Shown here: positions 57,236 to 64,000 of the stretch, one piece after another
How the letters are laid out: each line of letters begins with the position of its first letter
Numbering within the stretch: the stretch's first letter is position 1
Source of the DNA: an uncultured Spirochaeta sp.
Lineage (GTDB): Bacteria > Spirochaetota > Spirochaetia > DSM-27196 > Alkalispirochaetaceae
NCBI GenBank assembly: GCA_913030605.1
Contig: CAJWEZ010000004.1
Location: forward strand, 1-64,000
DNA: 64,000 nt
Direction: 5' to 3'
Position numbers and translations under genes: made by a program
The notes under the pieces: model-generated
Told to the model about the DNA's origin: nothing
The model's database searches: none
What the model saw: the letters and a program-made list of their open reading frames with translations, nothing else

Positions 57236-57538
57236 CTACACCTCGTAGTCCACCACCGCCTGTTCCGCAGCAACCTGACCCACGAACGCCTTCACCTCGC
57301 CGTGTACCGGGTCCTCCTGGTACGCGTCGAGGGCGGCGCGGTCGGCAAACGATGAGTAGAGCACCACGTCCCAGGCACGACCCGAGCGGTTGAAGTCGAT
57401 GCCGCACTCCACCTCGAGGAGCGTCGGGACGCGTCCTTTCATCGCCAGAATTCGGCGCTGCATTTCGCGGGCGATCGCCTCGCGATCCATTCCATCGTGG
57501 TGTTCCACGAGTTTCCACATGACGATGTGCTTGACCAT
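57236..57538 (-). CDS. Dabb (stress-responsive A/B barrel) family protein
   Basis: MVKHIVMWKLVEHHDG ... VLYSSFADRAALDAYQEDPVH. Confidence 0.92.
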   Translation of the reverse strand: MVKHIVMWKLVEHHDGMDREAIAREMQRRILAMKGRVPTLLEVECGIDFNRSGRAWDVVLYSSFADRAALDAYQEDPVHGEVKAFVGQVAAEQAVVDYEV

Positions 57539-57633
57539 GGGGCAAGTGTAGCAGAAATGGCGTGAAGCGACCGCCGATTGCGGGTATCAGAGCCGCGCCC
57601 ACCCGCTGTTGGGGAGACGATCCCGATGGCCGC

Positions 57634-58464
57634 CTACTGCGGCCACGTGAGCGTGTCGAGAAACCACCGATGCATGGAGGGGGTTCCGGCGAGCACGTTG
57701 CCCGCCTCCAGCAGCTGTGTCGGAGTCTGGTCCGTGCCGGCCAGGTCGGTCACGACACCGCCCGCTTCCCGGGCGATCAGCGCCCCGGCGGCGATGTCCC
57801 AGGCGTGAAGGTGTCCCTCCCAGAACAGATCGTAGCGTCCCGCCGCCACGAAACACAGATCGAGCGCCGCGGCTCCGTGGCGGCGCACGTCGCGCAGGTG
57901 GCCCAGCGCCTGTTCCATGAGACGGGCACTCCCCGCCCGCATCGCGTCGCTGGCGCCGAAAATGCCGCTGCACCCCAGCGCGTGACGCGGCGTGGCGGCC
58001 GCCGACACGCGGAGCGCCGTCTCCTGCGACCCTCCGGACCCCTGTGCCGCGTCGCGGCGGAGCCACGCGCCGGCGCCACGCTCGGCGCTGTAGATCTCTC
58101 CCAGGGCAGGGGCCGCCACGACGCCGGTGTGCGCCTCGCCGTCCACCCAGTACCCGATCGACACGCACCAGTGAGGCAGGCCGTGCACGAAGTTCGTGGT
58201 TCCGTCCACCGGATCGATGATGTAGGTGGGGTCGGTGGAGACGCTGCCGGCGTCGGGCTGTTCCTCGGCGACGATCCGTGCCTCCGGATCCCGGCGGTGA
58301 ATCGCCGTTACGATGCGCTCCTGCACCGCCCGGTCCACGTGAGTGACAAGGTCGGTATCGGACTTGAACTCGACCGTTGCGCGGTCGAAGGATACCCACG
58401 CCGCCAGGGCGTGGGCGCCGGCGTCGGCGGCGATTGCGATCAGAGCGTCACGGGTGAGTGCCAT
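57634..58464 (-). CDS. Inositol monophosphatase family protein
   Basis: VAEEQPD, YIIDPVDGTTNFVHGLPHWCVSIGY, AWDIAAGALIAREAGGVVTDL. Confidence 0.94.
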   Translation of the reverse strand: MALTRDALIAIAADAGAHALAAWVSFDRATVEFKSDTDLVTHVDRAVQERIVTAIHRRDPEARIVAEEQPDAGSVSTDPTYIIDPVDGTTNFVHGLPHWCVSIGYWVDGEAHTGVVAAPALGEIYSAERGAGAWLRRDAAQGSGGSQETALRVSAAATPRHALGCSGIFGASDAMRAGSARLMEQALGHLRDVRRHGAAALDLCFVAAGRYDLFWEGHLHAWDIAAGALIAREAGGVVTDLAGTDQTPTQLLEAGNVLAGTPSMHRWFLDTLTWPQ

Positions 58465-58510
58465 GCCCCACGATACGGCATCCCGGCGGGGCCGGCAAGC
58501 GCACGAACGC

Positions 58511-58539
58511 GGCGGGGTGCCGGCCGCCGGCACCCCGCC
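58511..58539. terminator. GC-rich intercistronic hairpin (no T tract)
   Basis: GGCGGGGTGCCGG-CCG-CCGGCACCCCGCC, 13-bp perfect stem. Confidence 0.4.
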
Positions 58540-58557
58540 GGTCACCTGTGGTCCCCG

Positions 58558-59229
58558 TCAGTACCCGATGCGTGCGCCGAGCATCAGCCGCCCCGAGGGG
58601 TCAGGGAAGATGAACGGCTGCGGTTCAAAGGTGCGGGCACCGCTGGTGATCTGTTCCCGGGCGATGCGGCCGGCGTCGCGGGACGCGATTTCGCCCAGGA
58701 TGCCGTGCACCACGCCGCCGGCGAGGACGACCCCCGCCGCCGGAAGCATCGACCGGATGCTCTCGCTGCGCCACGCCGCGTTGATCTCGCGGAACGAGTC
58801 GTTGATGTAGTCGACACTGCCGAACTGCACACCGTCGGGGAGTGCGAAGTACGCGCCCACCACCGTTCCGGCCATGACCAGCACCGCGCTTGTCGTCAGG
58901 AGCGCTCCGCGACCGTCGGCCCCGACCATGAAGTGACCGCTGCCGGGCATGGCGCGGGAGGACTGTTCGGCGCGCCGGATGAAGTCCTCCTGCTGTGCCT
59001 GCACCGAGAGTGCACCGGTCAGGTCCCGAAGCTGAGCCACGGTCAGGTCACCGACCGCGGTGTTTCCGGTCTCCGCCAGAAACTCGGCTACGATCGTGTC
59101 GTAAGGATGAATGTCCTCCGACGGCAGGGTCCACTCGTCGTGGGACTGCCCGGGACCGGCAAACGCCAGGGACGGCGCCAGAAGTACCAGCGCCACAAGT
59201 ACCGTGGCGCGCTGTCGTGCGTGTGTCAT
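58558..59229 (-). CDS. Hypothetical secreted/membrane protein
   Basis: Signal peptide MTHARQRATVLVALVLLAPSLAFAGPGQS; glycine-rich hydrophobic segments. Confidence 0.7.
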   Translation of the reverse strand: MTHARQRATVLVALVLLAPSLAFAGPGQSHDEWTLPSEDIHPYDTIVAEFLAETGNTAVGDLTVAQLRDLTGALSVQAQQEDFIRRAEQSSRAMPGSGHFMVGADGRGALLTTSAVLVMAGTVVGAYFALPDGVQFGSVDYINDSFREINAAWRSESIRSMLPAAGVVLAGGVVHGILGEIASRDAGRIAREQITSGARTFEPQPFIFPDPSGRLMLGARIGY

Positions 59230-59375
59230 TGCGATTGTTTCCTCCGTCGATAGTCTGAAACACCGCCCCGTGGACGCGGTGTCACCGGCCTGTCTCCATT
59301 TGTCGCACACCCGGCGACGCGTTCGGGAGCGGTACGGGTGGCGCGACCGCCGTGAGTCGGCTACCCTGACTGATT

Positions 59376-60206
59376 ATGGATCTGACGACGACGATTACAC
59401 TGAACAACGGAATCGGGATTCCCCAGTTTGGTCTGGGGGTATACAAGTCTGCAGCCGGTGAAGAGACAGAAGGCGCCGTGACCGCCGCCCTCGCTGCAGG
59501 CTACCGGAGCGTCGACACGGCGACGTTCTACGCGAACGAGCAGAGCGTCGGCGCGGCTCTTGCCGCGTCCGGGGTCGACCGCAGTCAGGTGTTTGTGACC
59601 ACGAAAGTGTGGAACACCGACCAGGGCTACGGGCGCACGCGGGAGGTGTTCGATGAAAGCCTGCGCCTCCTCGGCCTGGAGACGCTGGATCTTTACCTGA
59701 TCCACTGGCCGGTTCGAGAATCGTACCTCGATACGTGGAAGGCGCTGGAATCGCTGTACGCCGAGGGACGTGTCCGGGCGATCGGTGTGAGCAACTTCGA
59801 AGTCCACCACCTCGAGTACCTCATGCGGAACGCAGAGGTGGTCCCGGCGGTGAATCAGATCGAGCTGCACCCCTATCTCCAGCAGAAGGACATTCGCGCG
59901 TACTGTCGTACCCACGGGATCGCCGTGGAGGCGTGGAGTCCGATCGCCCGCGGAACGGTCCTCGATGATCCCGTCATCGGCGATATCGCTGCGGCCTACG
60001 GAAAGTCACCGGTGCAGGTAACGGTGCGCTGGGAGCTCCAGCACGGAATCATCACGATCCCGAAATCGGTGCACGCCAACCGCATCCGGGAGAATGCGCA
60101 GGTCTTCGACTTCGAACTCAGCGAGGACGACATGGCGGCGATCGACGCCATCGACCGTGGTGAGGCCGGCCGCATCGGCCCCCACCCGGACACCATCGGA
60201 TCCTGA
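59376..60206 (+). CDS. Aldo/keto reductase
   Basis: LNNGIGIPQFGLGVYK, GYRSVDTATFYANEQSVG, DLYLIHWPV, GVSNFEVHHL, ITIPKSVHANRIREN. Confidence 0.95.
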   Translation: MDLTTTITLNNGIGIPQFGLGVYKSAAGEETEGAVTAALAAGYRSVDTATFYANEQSVGAALAASGVDRSQVFVTTKVWNTDQGYGRTREVFDESLRLLGLETLDLYLIHWPVRESYLDTWKALESLYAEGRVRAIGVSNFEVHHLEYLMRNAEVVPAVNQIELHPYLQQKDIRAYCRTHGIAVEAWSPIARGTVLDDPVIGDIAAAYGKSPVQVTVRWELQHGIITIPKSVHANRIRENAQVFDFELSEDDMAAIDAIDRGEAGRIGPHPDTIGS

Positions 60207-60217
60207 GGAACGCCGAC

Positions 60218-62902
60218 GTGAAGCGCCTGCTGCGTACCCTGGTGATACTAGGCTCCATCGTCGCCGTGTGTGCCGCCGTTCTCGGAGCTGCGTGGCTCGT
60301 TCTCACCCGCCGGCCGGCGCCGGACACCTCCGGCCGCGACATCGTTTCCGGCATCGACGCCTCGGTCGAGATCGTCCGTGACGGGTCCGGCGTGCCCCAC
60401 ATCTACGCCTCCTCGGACCGGGATCTGTGGTTCGCCCAGGGCTACGTTCACGCCCAGGATCGGTTCTGGCAGATGGAGTTCTGGCGGCGCATCGGGGCGG
60501 GACGCCTCTCCGAGCTGTTCGGCGAAACCACGCTGGGTACCGATCAGTTCATCCGGACGATGGGCTTTCCGCGGATCGCTGCGCAGGAGTACGAGCGGCT
60601 TTCGCCGGAAGCGCGCGCGGCGCTCGACGCGTACGCCGCCGGTGTCAACGCGTGGATCGGCGACCGCCGTCCCGGCGAACTGGCCCTGGAGTTTGAGCTC
60701 CTGGGGCTGCAGGGCGTGGACGTGCAGGTAGCGCCGTGGACGCCGGTGAACACCCTCACATGGCTCAAGATCATGGCCTACGACCTGGGCGGAAACTTTC
60801 AGGACGAGATCGACCGGCTCGAGCTGATCCGGGCGGTTGGTCTGGAGCGGACCGCGGACTTTTTCCCGCCCTACCGCGGCGACGAGATGCCGTACGTCGT
60901 GACCGACTCGGAACTGGAGCGTTTTCTGGCGGAGACCGGACTCCCCGCGGGCAGCACTCCCGCCGGCGCGGTCGGTTCGTCGGGGCCGCTCGCCGACGCC
61001 GTGGCGAACCTGCCCACGCGCCTGGTGGGCGGCGTCGACCCCGGCGCCCCGCTGGCCCTGGGGCGCGGCGGCGGCGTGGGATCCAACAACTGGGTTGTGT
61101 CGGGAGACCTCACCGGTGACGGTCGGGCGATTCTCGCCAACGATCCCCACCTGTCGATCCAGATGCCGTCGATCTGGTACGAGGTCGCCCTCCACGGACC
61201 GGACATCGACGTCGCGGGATTCAGTTTCGCCGGTGTTCCCGGCGTGGTGGTCGGTCACAACGAGAGCATTGCCTGGGGCGTCACCAACGTGAATCCCGAC
61301 GTGCAGGATCTGTACATCGAACGGGTGAACCCGGAGAACGTGCTGCAGTACGAGGTGAACGGTGAGTGGCGTCCCATGACCGTCCGCTACGAGGAGATCG
61401 ATGTCCGGGGCCGACCGGAACCGGTGGTCATGCGGGTGCGAGAGACGCGCAACGGACCGATCGTCTCCGATCGTGGCAGTCTGGCGGGCGAGAGCGGTGG
61501 TGCGTTCACCCCGCCCATGGGCGTCGCCGATGCCGCCCGAGCCGCCGGCGGGGCTCCTGGCCCCGCGGCGGGTGCCGCCGCCGCCGGCGCCCTCACTCTC
61601 ACCGAGCTGAGCCTGCGCTGGACCGCCCTGGAGCCGAACCGAACACTGGAGGCGGTGCTGGCGCTGGACCGGGCGCAGTCCTTCCAGGAGTTTCGGCAGG
61701 CGGCGGCGCTCTTCGAGATCCCGGCGCAGAACCTGGTCTACGCCGACGTCGACGGCAACATCGGCTACCAGCTTCCCGGCCGGATCCCGGTGCGCCACAA
61801 CCACGATGGCCGCCTGCCGGTGGCGGGGTGGGTCGACGACTACCAGTGGGACGGCTACATCCCCTTCGACGAGCTTCCTTCGGTCTACAACCCGCCCAAG
61901 GGCTACATCGAATCCGCGAATCAGCCGGTGGTATCCGGGAGGTATCCGTACCTCGTGCACCTCGACACGAACCACGGGTACCGCGCACGGCGCATCGCGG
62001 ATCTGATCGAGTCCGCCGACGGACCGATCACGATGGACACGGTGGCGGAAATGCAGCGCGATGTGTACAACCTGTCCGCCGACGAACTGATCCCGTTCCT
62101 GGTCGCTGCCGCCGAGGGTGTCGCGGAAGCCACCGCCGACGGCGAGGAGTGGTCCCCCACCGCGCGGGAGGTGCTGGCGTTCGTGGCGGAGACGCTCAAC
62201 GGCTGGGACCGGCGCATGGATGTCGACTCGGTCGGTGCGACGGTGTTCGCCTTCGTGTGGCAGGCGCTGCTGGAGGAGGTCTTCGCCGACGAGATCCCGC
62301 CGGACCTGTGGTCGAAGGATCGCCTGCTGGGTGACATTTCGCGGATGCAGGATGCCGTGGCGCGCCTGATGACCGACCCGCACAACCCGTGGTGGGACAA
62401 CGTAAACACCCCCAACTCGGTGGAAACGCGGGACCGGATCCTGCGATTGGCGATGGTTGCCGGGTGGGAGGCCGCGGACGCTGCGCTGGGTTCACGGGTG
62501 TCGGACTGGACGTGGGGGACGCTGCACACCGCCACCTTCCGCAATCGAACCCTCGGTGAATCCGGTATCGGCATCGTGGAACGGCTGTTCAACCGCGGTC
62601 CCGTCTCCGTGGCCGGCGGCCTGCAGCAGGTCAGTTCCACCGACTACGCCCTCACCGAGCCCTTCGAGGTGGTTCACGTGTCGTCCATGCGCATGATCCT
62701 CGCGCCGGGCCGCTGGGATGCGGGACGCCTGGTGCACACTACCGGGCAGAGCGGTCACCCGTACGATCCGCACTACGACGATTTTATCGATCTGTGGCGA
62801 CGCGGAGCCTACCACGCCCACAACTGGTCACGGGCGGCGGTCGACGCCCACGCCGCGGAAACGCTCACCCTGGTTCCCGCCGCCGACGAGTCCGGCGGGT
62901 GA
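60218..62902 (+). CDS. Penicillin acylase family protein (Ntn hydrolase)
   Basis: GVPHIYASSDRDLWFAQGYVHAQDRFWQMEFWRRIGAGRLSELFG; GSNNWVVSGDLTGDGRAILANDPHLSIQMPSIWYEVALHG. Confidence 0.94.
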   Translation: MKRLLRTLVILGSIVAVCAAVLGAAWLVLTRRPAPDTSGRDIVSGIDASVEIVRDGSGVPHIYASSDRDLWFAQGYVHAQDRFWQMEFWRRIGAGRLSELFGETTLGTDQFIRTMGFPRIAAQEYERLSPEARAALDAYAAGVNAWIGDRRPGELALEFELLGLQGVDVQVAPWTPVNTLTWLKIMAYDLGGNFQDEIDRLELIRAVGLERTADFFPPYRGDEMPYVVTDSELERFLAETGLPAGSTPAGAVGSSGPLADAVANLPTRLVGGVDPGAPLALGRGGGVGSNNWVVSGDLTGDGRAILANDPHLSIQMPSIWYEVALHGPDIDVAGFSFAGVPGVVVGHNESIAWGVTNVNPDVQDLYIERVNPENVLQYEVNGEWRPMTVRYEEIDVRGRPEPVVMRVRETRNGPIVSDRGSLAGESGGAFTPPMGVADAARAAGGAPGPAAGAAAAGALTLTELSLRWTALEPNRTLEAVLALDRAQSFQEFRQAAALFEIPAQNLVYADVDGNIGYQLPGRIPVRHNHDGRLPVAGWVDDYQWDGYIPFDELPSVYNPPKGYIESANQPVVSGRYPYLVHLDTNHGYRARRIADLIESADGPITMDTVAEMQRDVYNLSADELIPFLVAAAEGVAEATADGEEWSPTAREVLAFVAETLNGWDRRMDVDSVGATVFAFVWQALLEEVFADEIPPDLWSKDRLLGDISRMQDAVARLMTDPHNPWWDNVNTPNSVETRDRILRLAMVAGWEAADAALGSRVSDWTWGTLHTATFRNRTLGESGIGIVERLFNRGPVSVAGGLQQVSSTDYALTEPFEVVHVSSMRMILAPGRWDAGRLVHTTGQSGHPYDPHYDDFIDLWRRGAYHAHNWSRAAVDAHAAETLTLVPAADESGG

Positions 62903-62922
62903 GCGTCCGGGGCGTGCCGCAG

Positions 62923-64000
62923 CTACACCATCTTTGACGGATCCAGGAGTTCGTTGACCTTCTCCTCAGAGAGGAGGCCGCTCTCCAGGACCACGTCGCG
63001 GATCTTGCGCTTTTCGCGGTAGGCGGTGTAGGCGAGTTTGGACGCCTGATCGTAGCCGATCTCGGTCGCCAGCGGTGTGACCAGCGCCAGGGACCATTCG
63101 ATCCAGTGCTCCAGCCGCTCGCGGTCCGCCTCGAGTCCGGCGATCGCGCGATCGGCGAAAACGCGACAGGTGTTGGCCAGAATGTCGATCGAGCTCAAGG
63201 TCTCCAGGGCGATGAGCGGGTTCATCATGTTCAGTTCCAGCGGACCGTTCTGGCCGGCGATCGTGACGCTGACGGCCTTACCGTTCACGTAGGCGGCGAC
63301 CTGGATCACCATCTCGGGTATGACCGGATTCACCTTGCCCGGCATGATCGACGACCCCGGTTGCAGACTCGGCAGTACGATTTCGCCGAGGGCGCCGCGG
63401 GGCCCGCTGGCCAGGAGGCGGAGGTCGTTGGCGATTTTCATGAGGCTGGTGGCCAGGGTGTTCAGCGAGCCCATGAGCTCCACCTGCGCGTCGCGACTGG
63501 CGATCGCCTCAAACTTGTTGGGGGCGCTGCGGAACGGCAGCCCCGTCTCATCGGCGATGCCGGCGGCGACGGCATCGGGAAAGTCGGGGTGGCAGTTGAT
63601 CCCCGTTCCCAGCGCCGTTCCGCCCAGTGCGAGCTCCTCCAGGTCGGGAAGCGCGGTGCGAATCCGCCGGGAGGCTTTCTCGATCTGTACTGCGTAGCCG
63701 GAAAACTCCTGCCCCAGCGTCATGGGAACCGCGTCCTGCAGATGGGTGCGACCGAGCTTCACGAGGTCGGAAAACTCCGCTTCCTTCTTTCGCAGCGCCG
63801 CGGCGAGATGGTCGACGGCCTCCAGCAGGCGCTCCGCCTCCACCCGGTTGGCGATGTGGATCGCCGTGGGAATGACGTCGTTGGAGGACTGGCCGCGATT
63901 CACGTGGTCGTTGGGATGGACGGGGCTGCGGGTGCCTCGGGGCTGGCCGAGGATCTCGTTGGCGCGGTTGGCGATGAGCTCGTTGGTGTTCATGTTCCAG
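62923..64000 (-). CDS. Class II fumarase/aspartase family lyase, truncated by the window edge
   Basis: NDHVNRGQSSNDVIPTAIHIA, GGTALGTGINCHPDF, GSSIMPGKVNPVIPEMVIQVAAYV. Confidence 0.9.
   Translation of the reverse strand, partial: WNMNTNELIANRANEILGQPRGTRSPVHPNDHVNRGQSSNDVIPTAIHIANRVEAERLLEAVDHLAAALRKKEAEFSDLVKLGRTHLQDAVPMTLGQEFSGYAVQIEKASRRIRTALPDLEELALGGTALGTGINCHPDFPDAVAAGIADETGLPFRSAPNKFEAIASRDAQVELMGSLNTLATSLMKIANDLRLLASGPRGALGEIVLPSLQPGSSIMPGKVNPVIPEMVIQVAAYVNGKAVSVTIAGQNGPLELNMMNPLIALETLSSIDILANTCRVFADRAIAGLEADRERLEHWIEWSLALVTPLATEIGYDQASKLAYTAYREKRKIRDVVLESGLLSEEKVNELLDPSKMV

Overview
High-GC, gene-dense bacterial chromosomal window. Gene content suggests a spirochaete-like genome (FlgM with a sigma-28 promoter, an lspA-linked small membrane protein, HDOD/HD proteins, FecR, LPP20/LpoB lipoproteins); the taxon is an inference only. 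I call about 50 protein genes, one tRNA-Ala(GGC) and several hairpin terminators. Main blocks: aspS/ATL/pncA; rsmI-flgM; a Lon-like protease and SorC regulator; lspA; a beta-oxidation block (acyl-CoA dehydrogenase, FadJ-like, thiolase, acyl-CoA synthetase); an envelope-lipoprotein block (FecR, LPP20-like, LpoB, COG3014-like, LPP20); addB/addA-like genes; MoxR-DUF58-transglutaminase/TPR; fabH<>fabD-fabG-fabF; a CPA2 antiporter with an EIIA-PII-like fusion; monomeric icd; a penicillin-acylase family protein; and a fumarase/aspartase cut by the window edge. No CRISPR array, prophage or transposase was recognised. The best second looks are: (1) a TCGGTCGG-type palindrome upstream of the acyl-CoA dehydrogenase, the acyl-CoA synthetase and the fabH/fabD divergent promoter, implying a shared fatty-acid regulon; (2) two ~146-150 bp intergenic elements with ~25 bp inverted-repeat ends and conserved internal spacing; (3) a T9 homopolymer frameshift at the DUF58 N-terminus; (4) a near-consensus sigma-28 promoter at flgM; (5) an antiporter plus EIIA-PII-like module; (6) a transglutaminase-TPR fusion.
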